A stretch of 9,478 nucleotides of DNA, taken from assembly GCA_031260095.1 (NCBI GenBank), contig JAIRKN010000033.1, forward strand, positions 1 through 9,478. The letters run 5' to 3'. The notes beneath the pieces were generated by a model. It saw only the letters and a program-made list of their open reading frames with translations, did no database searches and had not been told where the DNA came from. Shown in pieces: positions 1 through 6,501 of the stretch. The translations under genes were made by a program, and so were the position numbers. Source of the stretch: Tannerella sp. GTDB lineage: Bacteria > Bacteroidota > Bacteroidia > Bacteroidales > Tannerellaceae. Each line of letters starts with the position of its first letter. Position 1 is the stretch's first letter.

Positions 1-1121
1 GTACCTACGGCGCGAACCGTATCGCCTTCGTGAGCCGAAGACAAGTGATTTCCGCTAACCTGCATACCCACCATCATTTCATCCGGCTTACACAGCACCA
101 GGGAACCAAGTCCGGCTACAGTTTCAGCTAATGCCAAAGTAGCGCCTCCATGTAAAATACCGAAAGGTTGACGAGTACGTTCGTCAACAGGCATCGTCGC
201 TTCCACCCGGTCTTCCGACGCATACGTGTACTGAATACCCAGATTCCCCATTAATGCGTGCTTTGCTGATTCATTAAGCTTATCCAAAGGCATCTCCGTC
301 GGACGTATCTCGGAAATGATATGCTTCTCTATGGCTACGGCCACCCCATCCTCATCATTCGTCAATGTCACATAATCGGCGCAAGCTTTGACGGATTCCT
401 GCGCATTTCCCATAGCGATTCCAAGTCCGGCTAATTGTATCATGGTGACATCACAGATTCCGTCGCCAATAGCCACAACGTTTTCTGATTCTATTCCAAG
501 CATCTCCAATAATACACTTAGCGTATTTGCTTTATCAATGAAAGGAGGAACCACTTCAAGAAAATATTTTTCGGAACGGAAAACATCCAGTTCACCCGCC
601 AATCTTCTTTTCCAATGATTTTCAAGTCCGACCAATGCTTCTTCATCATCACTGACGATCATACATTTACAAGGAGAAAAAGAAACCGCTTCTGCGAAGT
701 TTTCAACCTCTCGGATACGCATGTTATTCAGTTCGGCCTCCCGGACAATATGCTCATTGGAAGCATCATTCGTATAAATGGTATCTTTGTGATACGTAAA
801 GATATCAAACCCGCTTTTCTTCGCTTTTCTTTCCAGATAAGGGATCATTTCCGGGTTTACACGCTTCTCAAATAAAAGTTCACCTGTTTGCACATTAATG
901 ATCTGTCCGCCATTATACGAAAGGATGTATCCTTCATTCTTATCCAACTCAAGCTCTTTTGCCAGAGGCAGAACGCCATACGTAGGACGCCCGGAAGCCA
1001 GCACAATGTTTACTCCCATCTGCTGAACCTTTATCAGCGCCGCCCGCATACGGGCGGTTATAATCTTATCGTTATTAAGCAATGTGCCGTCAACGTCAAG
1101 CACAATTATTTCATATTTCAT
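1..1121 (-). CDS. HAD-IIB phosphatase / hotdog thioesterase fusion (C-terminus off the window)
   Basis: 373 residues are visible; the stop lies left of base 1. Residues 1 to about 265 are a Cof-type HAD-IIB phosphatase: DVDGT (nucleophile D9, acid/base D11), LASGR with S43, K197 in FIDKANT, and GDGICD with D220 and D224. From about residue 275 a hotdog thioesterase follows, with QPFGILHGG (H324) and LAE (E333), the Gln/His/Glu pattern of YdiI/MenI-type 1,4-dihydroxy-2-naphthoyl-CoA thioesterases. The visible length falls about 40 residues short of a full hotdog domain. Such fusions are known in Bacteroides. I infer a menaquinone-pathway thioesterase joined to a phosphatase of unknown substrate; other aryl-CoA thioesters are possible. 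The usual Asn of the last HAD motif (GDGxND) is Cys223 here. The start at 1121 gives MKYEIIVLDVDGT directly, and AGAGG lies just upstream. It follows the 211-residue gene by 27 bp and is probably co-transcribed. Confidence 0.9.
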   Translation of the reverse strand, partial: MKYEIIVLDVDGTLLNNDKIITARMRAALIKVQQMGVNIVLASGRPTYGVLPLAKELELDKNEGYILSYNGGQIINVQTGELLFEKRVNPEMIPYLERKAKKSGFDIFTYHKDTIYTNDASNEHIVREAELNNMRIREVENFAEAVSFSPCKCMIVSDDEEALVGLENHWKRRLAGELDVFRSEKYFLEVVPPFIDKANTLSVLLEMLGIESENVVAIGDGICDVTMIQLAGLGIAMGNAQESVKACADYVTLTNDEDGVAVAIEKHIISEIRPTEMPLDKLNESAKHALMGNLGIQYTYASEDRVEATMPVDERTRQPFGILHGGATLALAETVAGLGSLVLCKPDEMMVGMQVSGNHLSSAHEGDTVRAVG

Positions 1122-1148
1122 ACCTCTAATATTAAAACCTTATATTTA

Positions 1149-1784
1149 TTATTGTATAATCGCTTCATGATAGAACTTACGGCATTGCGCCTTCGTTATC
1201 TCTATCATAGAGAATGAAGCGTCCTCCAGATTACAGACAAACATTTCATGTATTTGTGAAATGTACATATAAGTATATTTTTTTTCATTTACTGCCTGTA
1301 ATTCCATGATATAAGAAATGGTTGAATGTACCAAATGGCTTGTCAGGCTCTCTTTCGAAAAAACATACAAACCATACTCTGCAAAATTACCGTAAAACCC
1401 ATCCGCAACTTTCCGTACCTTACTTGCTATAACCCTCTTTAACGGTAACGCAGCAGACCAATATTCATATTCAACCTTTCCTATCAAATTATCATGAATA
1501 CCATATCCATAGCCATACTTTGTCATATCAATCCACTCATCTTCAGAAACCTCCATGACAGGACGACCTGCAATCTCATTAATCAAAGCATGGGCAACAT
1601 CCTTATTTTCCCGGATCGCACGTGTTACCTCAATTCCGACGCCAAGCTCCGTATCCTGCAAATCCGGACGGTCGTCATTCTTTAATCCGGCAAAACGTTC
1701 ATCGACCAGAACCATTAACGAAATACGGGCATACCGCTCAAAAAAATTCGTATCGTATGTTGACTTCCGACTTTCATCCATCAT
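1149..1784 (-). CDS. Conserved hypothetical protein, possible PD-(D/E)xK-like fold
   Basis: 211 residues that I do not recognise by name. It is soluble, with no signal peptide or membrane segment. Near the N-terminus are E16, then RPD (residues 39-41), then GIEVT (50-54). This spacing of an acidic helix residue, Pro-Asp and a strand ending in Glu-x-Thr resembles the core of PD-(D/E)xK nucleases, but Thr54 sits where the catalytic Lys normally is. A Tyr/Gly-rich stretch follows (KYGYGYG, about 89-95), and the C-terminal half is helical with many aromatic residues. A nuclease-like fold is inference only; it may be inactive. ATG at 1784 is followed at once by a second ATG at 1781, so either could start. 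A well-formed Bacteroidetes promoter lies upstream. It leads the HAD-hotdog gene, 27 bp away. Confidence 0.75.
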   Translation of the reverse strand: MMDESRKSTYDTNFFERYARISLMVLVDERFAGLKNDDRPDLQDTELGVGIEVTRAIRENKDVAHALINEIAGRPVMEVSEDEWIDMTKYGYGYGIHDNLIGKVEYEYWSAALPLKRVIASKVRKVADGFYGNFAEYGLYVFSKESLTSHLVHSTISYIMELQAVNEKKYTYMYISQIHEMFVCNLEDASFSMIEITKAQCRKFYHEAIIQ

Positions 1785-1808
1785 CTTAAATGTGAGATAT
1801 CAAAGTTT

Positions 1809-1838
1809 CAAAGGTAGTGTAAATAGAACATTTTACAA
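1809..1838 (-). promoter_or_regulatory. Bacteroidetes-type promoter for the 211-aa gene and HAD-hotdog gene
   Basis: On the minus strand, TACCTTTG (1809-1816) matches the -7 consensus TAnnTTTG exactly. TTGT (1835-1838) lies 18 bp upstream at the -33 position, against the TTTG consensus. It sits between the aldolase stop (1864) and the ATG at 1784, about 25 bp before the start codon, so it fits as an independent promoter. Confidence 0.6.
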
Positions 1839-1863
1839 CCGGAAAAAATCAGAAAATATCGGA

Positions 1864-2748
1864 TCAGTAAGACAAATTGGATAATTCACGATACAACTGA
1901 AACGCATCTTCCGGCAACAGATTATCGTGTACGATAGAAGAAATCGCTTTGATCATGGCAACCGGCGATGATGCCTGAAAAACGTTACGCCCCACATTTA
2001 TCCCAGCCGCCCCTTGATCAATTGCACGATAACAAAATTCGAGAAATTTCTGTTCGGGCATTTTCTTCCCTCCGGCTACAATAACCGGCACAGGACATTT
2101 ATTCACTACCTTGGAGAAGTTTTTCTCCGTATAATATGTTTTTACCATATTAGCCCCATTTTCAGCACAAACACGCGCAACCATAGCATAATAAGCCGCA
2201 TCGCAGTCTTGCTTGCTAATAGAAGTGATACCCATCACCGGTATATCGTATTTATAACCGCTATCGACCGCAAGAACAAGATTCCGAATGGTCTGCGCCT
2301 CATATTTATCGCCAAGGATCACGGTTACTCCGAGAGCTGAAGCATTCAGTCGTATAGCATCCTCAACATCAAGAATCGTGTCATTATTCAACTCCGAAAG
2401 AACGGTTGAGGCGGCAGTGAAACGCAGGCAAACCGGCTTACGGGTACTGGGAGAAATCACCGCACGAACAATGCCACGGGTACACATGATCGAATCCGCA
2501 AAATGAATAAGAGGCGGCATAGATAAATTCAATTGGTCAAATCCTGCCGTAGAATCCAAAACCGACCCATGATCAAAAGCAAGCATAACCGTACGCCCGG
2601 TCTTCGGATTAAATATACGGCTCATCCTGTTCTTTAGCCCCCACCCCACATGATCGGTTCCTTTAAGAAAAAAAGATTTATTATCAAAGAAATTATTCAT
2701 GCCTAAATCTTCATTCTTATCCAACATTATTTCTTCCTTTTCTGTCAT
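1864..2748 (-). CDS. lsrF: LsrF-like class I aldolase/thiolase (DeoC/FbaB superfamily)
   Basis: 294 residues, close to the family length. It follows E. coli LsrF, the 3-hydroxy-5-phosphonooxypentane-2,4-dione thiolase of autoinducer-2 breakdown, along its whole length. Matching blocks include a GWGLKNRMSRIFNPKTG stretch, VMLAFDHG, MCTRGI, VKTYYTEK, VPVIVAGGKK and the C-terminal AIDQGAAGINVGRN phosphate-binding region followed by FQ and PVAMIKA. K203 in VKTYY is the expected Schiff-base lysine; K228/K229 form the GGKK motif. The family also contains archaeal-type fructose-bisphosphate aldolases, so the substrate is inferred. None of lsrK, lsrG, the lsr transporter or luxS is visible nearby. 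Start: ATG 2748 is used here; an in-frame ATG at 2727 has a purine-rich AAAAGGAAG upstream and could be the true start. A promoter is visible upstream. Confidence 0.88.
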   Translation of the reverse strand: MTEKEEIMLDKNEDLGMNNFFDNKSFFLKGTDHVGWGLKNRMSRIFNPKTGRTVMLAFDHGSVLDSTAGFDQLNLSMPPLIHFADSIMCTRGIVRAVISPSTRKPVCLRFTAASTVLSELNNDTILDVEDAIRLNASALGVTVILGDKYEAQTIRNLVLAVDSGYKYDIPVMGITSISKQDCDAAYYAMVARVCAENGANMVKTYYTEKNFSKVVNKCPVPVIVAGGKKMPEQKFLEFCYRAIDQGAAGINVGRNVFQASSPVAMIKAISSIVHDNLLPEDAFQLYRELSNLSY

Positions 2749-2765
2749 ACTGTTTAAATTAAGGG

Positions 2766-2796
2766 TAAACGTAATGCAAGCCGTAAGTAATACAAA
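2766..2796 (-). promoter_or_regulatory. Bacteroidetes-type promoter for the lsrF-like gene
   Basis: Minus strand: TTTG (2793-2796), a 19-bp spacer, then TACGTTTA (2766-2773), one base off the TAnnTTTG consensus. The -7 box lies about 17 bp before the ATG at 2748, so the leader would be short. An inverted repeat CGGAT-CT-ATCCG (2820-2831) lies about 25 bp upstream of the -33 element and could be an operator, but it is short. Confidence 0.55.
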
Positions 2797-2850
2797 ATAA
2801 AGTCATTTATTCGTATTGCCGGATCTATCCGAATCTTCCTTTTCTTGAAT

Positions 2851-2883
2851 AAAAAGGCCAATGGATAACCCATTGGCCTTTTT
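2851..2883 (-). terminator. Perfect hairpin terminator of the OmpA-family gene
   Basis: A 14-bp perfect inverted repeat (AAAAAGGCCAATGG paired with its complement at 2870-2883) with a 5-nt loop. On the minus strand its 3' arm ends in TTTTT, giving a typical intrinsic terminator. It begins 22 bp after the porin stop codon and separates the porin from the aldolase unit. Confidence 0.9.
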
Positions 2884-2905
2884 TATTTATTATCAAAAAC
2901 CTGTA

Positions 2906-4069
2906 TTATTTCCGGTTTGTATCCATAATAACCACACGGTTCCAATTATTGATTTCATACGGTTGTTGAGTATCACCCTTCCACTCGATAGAAATCTTTT
3001 CCGTAGGAATTCCATACTGATCGGTAAGCCTTTTAGCAACCGCTTTTGCACGTCTTTCCGAAAGACCCTGGTTATAATCAGTCGTACCGGTTTTCTTATC
3101 TGCATAACCAACCACTTTTATCGGCAAGTTGTGTTTCTTAGCATATTCGGAAGTATTGAAAATATTACCTTCCTGATTTTTATCAATAACGGAACTGTTA
3201 AGACGGAAGAATACAACATTTTTCATACTTTCTATTTGCTCAACCTTAGGCGCAACCTTAGGACATTCGGGACAAGATTTCGGACGTTTGTTCAATTCTT
3301 CGTTCTGAGCACGCAAAGAGTTAATCTGAGAATTCAGATCATTCAACAAATCATAATCCATCGGTTCGATCACTTCAAAATTAGTTTTGCCTAATTTAAA
3401 GTTAAAACCTAATAAAGCCTGCGCTACACGATCCTGTTCCTGACCCATATCCGTACGGTTAAATTGCTCATTGTATATAGCATATTGACCTTCCAGGAAT
3501 AAATCCACACGATTGCTCAGACGGAAAGGAATCTGTACACCTAAGTTTACAGAAGGAGACTCCGAACGCTTGTAAGCAATATTATCTACCGTTTTCCCCG
3601 GACGGAGCGCATAACCAATTCCGAAAAACGGAATAAATCGAACGACTTTCTTTTCATTATAAGGAGCCCAGAAATTAGTGATGTCCCACATAATGTCCAG
3701 ATGTGCATTACCATATAAGAAATCCTGATTAGACAAATCATTCCGACCGGCCAAAGCCCTGAAGTTATTCAACTGACCTCCGTTAACTTGCATACGTATA
3801 GCCATATAGGGATTATACCACTTCCCGACAGAAAGACCCGTAGCCCAATTGACACGATCACCATAAGCAGCATCACTGTTTTGATCACCAAACAATATAC
3901 TTGCACCACCACCAAGAGAAATAAACCAATTGTCACTTGCTTTATTCTTCTTAAAATTCACCTTGGAGCCGTTTTCCGTACTAAATCCAACCTGAGGCTG
4001 ATATTCCTGCGCAGAAATCGACATCACGACGCCACATAAAAAAGCTAATAGTAAAACCTTCGTTTTCAT
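2906..4069 (-). CDS. OmpA-family outer-membrane protein (major porin type)
   Basis: 387 residues. The signal peptide (1-20) has a hydrophobic core LLLAFLCGVVM and the cleavage site SISA|Q, leaving an N-terminal Gln that can cyclise as in many Bacteroidetes OmpA proteins. Residues about 45-230 form an outer-membrane beta-barrel with alternating aromatic strands. About 238-262 (DLLNDLNSQINSLRAQNEEL) is a short coiled coil. A Pro/Cys linker (SCPECPK) leads to the C-terminal OmpA peptidoglycan-binding domain (about 280-385). That domain carries GYAD with D324 and the N333-x2-L336-S337-x2-R340-A motif that contacts diaminopimelate. The protein should anchor the outer membrane to the cell wall. It resembles the Porphyromonas Pgm6/7 type of porin. 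The gene stands alone between its own promoter and terminator, consistent with high expression. Confidence 0.95.
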   Translation of the reverse strand: MKTKVLLLAFLCGVVMSISAQEYQPQVGFSTENGSKVNFKKNKASDNWFISLGGGASILFGDQNSDAAYGDRVNWATGLSVGKWYNPYMAIRMQVNGGQLNNFRALAGRNDLSNQDFLYGNAHLDIMWDITNFWAPYNEKKVVRFIPFFGIGYALRPGKTVDNIAYKRSESPSVNLGVQIPFRLSNRVDLFLEGQYAIYNEQFNRTDMGQEQDRVAQALLGFNFKLGKTNFEVIEPMDYDLLNDLNSQINSLRAQNEELNKRPKSCPECPKVAPKVEQIESMKNVVFFRLNSSVIDKNQEGNIFNTSEYAKKHNLPIKVVGYADKKTGTTDYNQGLSERRAKAVAKRLTDQYGIPTEKISIEWKGDTQQPYEINNWNRVVIMDTNRK

Positions 4070-4082
4070 AAATTATACATTT

Positions 4083-4112
4083 TTAATTTAACAATATTTT
4101 TTCCATTCTCAT
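4083..4112 (-). other. Short upstream ORF in the porin leader (MRMEKILLN)
   Basis: Within the predicted leader of about 80 nt there is a 9-codon frame from ATG 4112 to TAA 4083. A second, 4-codon frame (MYNL, 4066-4080) ends in a TGA that overlaps the porin ATG as ATGA. Both may be chance in AT-rich DNA; no Shine-Dalgarno sequence is evident. Confidence 0.2.
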
Positions 4113-4154
4113 TTCAATTTCAAATTCAATAACCTATATCTTTTTTCTATAATG

Positions 4155-4186
4155 CAAAGATAAGTCTATTTTTTAATTAAAACAAA
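4155..4186 (-). promoter_or_regulatory. Strong Bacteroidetes-type promoter of the OmpA-family gene
   Basis: Minus strand: TTTG (4183-4186), a 20-bp spacer, then TATCTTTG (4155-4162), a full match to the -33/-7 consensus. Transcription would start near 4150, giving an AT-rich, largely unstructured leader of about 80 nt. A-tracts just upstream (around 4200-4212) could act like an UP element. This fits a highly expressed porin. Confidence 0.75.
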
Positions 4187-4222
4187 TACTACTATTTATT
4201 TTTCCTTTTTTTTATCAATCAC

Positions 4223-4240
4223 AAAATCAACAAAATCAAC
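4223..4240. repeat. Tandem 9-bp direct repeat upstream of the porin promoter
   Basis: AAAATCAAC occurs twice back to back (4223-4231 and 4232-4240), with a partial third unit (AAAC) after it. It lies about 37-54 bp upstream of the porin -33 box, in the spacer after rfbA. It could be a regulator site or simple low-complexity drift. Confidence 0.4.
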
Positions 4241-4327
4241 AAACCTGTTAATTAATCAATTATTTATAAATACACGCATATACTTTTTTAATCTATATTT
4301 AGTATAAATATATGTAAAACGCGACAA

Positions 4328-5197
4328 CTATTCTATAAGTTTCATCAGATATTGTCCATACGGATTACGGATCATAGGCTGAGCTACTTTCATCAAATGA
4401 GCGGCGTCAATCCATTTTTTATGATATGCTATCTCCTCAAGACAAGCGATTTTCAATCCCTGACGACGCTCTATAACCTCTACAAAACCGGATGCTTCCG
4501 ACAGGGATTCGTGCGTTCCGGTATCTAACCAGGCGAATCCACGGCCTAAAAGTTCGACCTTTAACGCTCCCTCATTTAGAAATACCTGATTTACCGTAGT
4601 AATTTCAAGTTCGCCGCGAGCAGAAGGTTTTATATTACGAGCTACATTCACCACTTTATTCGGATAAAAATACAGACCCACTACGGCATAATTCGATTCC
4701 GGGTTTTCGGGTTTCTCCTCTATACTTAATACATTACCTCCTTCATCAAAAGTCGCCACGCCATAACGTTCCGGATCATTCACATAATATCCGAAGACCG
4801 TCGCCTTACCCTGTTTCACATTCTCTACCGCCCCCCTGAGGATCTGAGAGAAGCTCTGACCATAAAATATATTATCCCCCAAAACAAGGCAAACATCATC
4901 CCTCCCCACAAAATCCGCTCCTATAATAAATGCCTGGGCCAAACCGTCGGGAGAAGGCTGTTCTGCATATTCAAAGCGGACTCCCAAATCCTCGCCGGTA
5001 CCAAGAAGACGGCGAAACCCCGGCAAATCCTGTGGAGTCGATATAATAAGAATATCACGTATATCCGCCAACATAAGAACCGATATCGGATAATAGATCA
5101 TAGGCTTATCATAGATCGGAAGCATTTGCTTGGAAACGCCTTTTGTGATAGGATATAAACGTGTGCCGGAACCTCCGGCCAAAACAATTCCCTTCAT
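4328..5197 (-). CDS. rfbA: Glucose-1-phosphate thymidylyltransferase (RmlA/RfbA)
   Basis: 289 residues, the usual length. It joins dTTP and glucose-1-phosphate to give dTDP-glucose, the first step toward dTDP-rhamnose and related sugars, in the cytoplasm. The N-terminal signature is GGSGTRLYP (8-16) with K23-Q24 (SKQM). Other marks are [12 protein letters not shown] (79-90), GDN with metal-binding D108 (107-109), EEKP (160-163) and WLDTGT with D225. All key residues are present. The usual partners rfbB, rfbC and rfbD are not in the window. It starts 11 bp after the nucleotidyltransferase-GHMP kinase stop, so the two genes are almost surely one transcript, both making activated sugars for surface glycans. 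The ATG at 5197 begins the family-typical [13 protein letters not shown]. No clear terminator follows; an AT-only 8-bp inverted repeat at 4294-4312 lacks a T-run. Confidence 0.97.
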   Translation of the reverse strand: MKGIVLAGGSGTRLYPITKGVSKQMLPIYDKPMIYYPISVLMLADIRDILIISTPQDLPGFRRLLGTGEDLGVRFEYAEQPSPDGLAQAFIIGADFVGRDDVCLVLGDNIFYGQSFSQILRGAVENVKQGKATVFGYYVNDPERYGVATFDEGGNVLSIEEKPENPESNYAVVGLYFYPNKVVNVARNIKPSARGELEITTVNQVFLNEGALKVELLGRGFAWLDTGTHESLSEASGFVEVIERRQGLKIACLEEIAYHKKWIDAAHLMKVAQPMIRNPYGQYLMKLIE

Positions 5198-5208
5198 TTA
5201 TATTTATT

Positions 5209-6360
5209 TTATTCAATACTACTTCTTCTAATCCTTATCTGAATCGCATTACGAACCGGCGTTTCACTAATAAACACGAAATATCCGCCTCCTCCGGCGC
5301 CCGACAACTTCCATCCCAACACTTGCGATTTATAGGCCTCCAACATTTCACAGACATCTCCGGAAACCATATTCGGAAACATTTTTAGTTGCGCCTCAAA
5401 ACTGGCAACAGAAGCACGACCCCAATTATCCGCATCCTTATTCAGAATAGCATTCCAACAATCTTCGGAAGCCTGACTCAAAGCCATAGCGCTTTTTGCA
5501 TCAATATGCGTATCCGCAAGTACATCATAGCCATTCTTACGGGGATAAAGAGGCATTAGCCAGATACGCTGTTCGATCCAACTCAAAAGATCAGGATTCG
5601 TTACCTTCTCTATCTTCTCCGGCCAATAATCGTTATCATAAAAGAAGCGGTTCAGCCCCGGCATCACAATACCCAAGGCATCCTGGGAACCGCTCACGTA
5701 CGCCGTACCCGGGGGATTCTCAAAACAAAACAAGGTACGCGCCAACATTTCCTTGTCACCGTCAGGAATATCCGTATGCCATAACTCTATCGCTTTCTTA
5801 CGGGAACTCGTTGACATACCGCTACGGTCATTGAATTCATAATCCGGTTCAATAGAAATAGTAATGACGGAGCCGGGATAATATTTATTCACAAAAGGCT
5901 GATCCAACCATCCTCCCGCCAGATCTATACGATAAGGTATCAGACATTCTTTACGTAACGCGGTAGTGGAGCGAGCCGGAAGTCCGTTATGAGGAATACG
6001 TTCACTGACGATATAATGGATGCCGAAATCCTTACAAAACTGCTCTTTTGCCGGAGAATGACCATCGCGGTTCACAAAAAAGATATCAGGATGAAGCCGT
6101 TTTACGTCCTCTGCAAAATCAAGGATACCGTTGCCGCTGTTTATCCAAGCGTCCTTGACTACTTTCAGGGCATTAACCATGTATAAACGCTCCACGTCCG
6201 TATTGATCGTTTTACGAGCCTTCAAGTCCTGGATCGTCTGATCCGAACCGATCCCTACATATAGATCTCCATACTGTGCAGCCTCCTCAAAAAATGCGAC
6301 ATGTCCGCTATGCAACATATCATAACATCCGCTCACAAAAACCTTTTTATTCATATACAC
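5209..6360 (-). CDS. Bifunctional nucleotidyltransferase-GHMP sugar kinase fusion
   Basis: 383 residues. Residues 1 to about 137 are a cytidylyl/adenylyltransferase-like domain: GCYDMLHSGH with the HxGH motif (17-20), YVGIGSDQTI, and RSTTALR (130-136), matching the SSTxxR nucleotide-binding motif. From about residue 138 a GHMP kinase domain begins with RIDLAGGWLDQP (144-155), close to HddA/fucokinase motif 1, and ends near LSGAGGGGYFVFI (352-364), motif 3. The central Gly/Ser-rich loop (PxxxGLGSSS) is replaced by YVSGSQDALG (221-230). The kinase part (about 245 residues) is shorter than free-standing GHMP kinases, with only about 20 residues after motif 3. I infer that it phosphorylates a sugar at C1 and then activates it as an NDP-sugar; the substrate is unknown. 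ATG 6360 or 6354 may be the start; both keep the domain intact. It leads rfbA by 11 bp. Confidence 0.85.
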   Translation of the reverse strand: MYMNKKVFVSGCYDMLHSGHVAFFEEAAQYGDLYVGIGSDQTIQDLKARKTINTDVERLYMVNALKVVKDAWINSGNGILDFAEDVKRLHPDIFFVNRDGHSPAKEQFCKDFGIHYIVSERIPHNGLPARSTTALRKECLIPYRIDLAGGWLDQPFVNKYYPGSVITISIEPDYEFNDRSGMSTSSRKKAIELWHTDIPDGDKEMLARTLFCFENPPGTAYVSGSQDALGIVMPGLNRFFYDNDYWPEKIEKVTNPDLLSWIEQRIWLMPLYPRKNGYDVLADTHIDAKSAMALSQASEDCWNAILNKDADNWGRASVASFEAQLKMFPNMVSGDVCEMLEAYKSQVLGWKLSGAGGGGYFVFISETPVRNAIQIRIRRSSIE

Positions 6361-6385
6361 ATCTTATGTATTGATTTCAGTGGGG

Positions 6386-6393
6386 CAAAGATA
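6386..6393 (-). promoter_or_regulatory. -7 box for the fusion kinase-rfbA unit
   Basis: TATCTTTG on the minus strand is a full match to TAnnTTTG, 25 bp before the ATG at 6360. I see no TTTG at the expected -33 distance (around 6413), so only half of the promoter is clear; an activator may be needed. Confidence 0.5.
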
Positions 6394-6454
6394 CGAAATA
6401 AGTATAATTTTCATTATTTTTCCTCTAATATATTCCTATTTATATTTTTTTATG

Positions 6455-6462
6455 TACCTTTA
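6455..6462 (+). promoter_or_regulatory. -7-like box for the kduI operon
   Basis: TACCTTTA on the plus strand is one base off the TAnnTTTG consensus and lies 39 bp before the kduI ATG. The -33 region is AT-rich without a TTTG. The weak match would suit a regulated catabolic operon. Together with the box at 6386-6393 it makes 6361-6501 a divergent promoter region. Confidence 0.4.
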
Positions 6463-6501
6463 CCGTCCAAATGGGGATATAAAATTATCAATCTTATTTA
6501 T

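Noticed and set aside
388..1217. Three plus-strand frames opposite the HAD-hotdog gene
   Set aside because: The minus strand carries a continuous frame with all HAD and hotdog motifs, so these are shadows.
2861..3394. 177-residue plus-strand frame opposite the porin
   Set aside because: It is the antisense shadow of the OmpA-family gene; it has no recognisable domain and begins inside the terminator hairpin.
4294..4312. TATATTTA / TAAATATA inverted repeat after rfbA
   Set aside because: AT-only stem with a 3-nt loop and no T-run on either side; too weak to call a terminator.
5496..5834. 112-residue plus-strand frame opposite the fusion kinase
   Set aside because: Antisense shadow of a gene with intact motifs; low-complexity composition.
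6301..6501. N-terminal extension of the kduI frame by 67 codons
   Set aside because: It overlaps the divergent fusion gene and both promoter boxes, and the family N-terminus begins at 6502.
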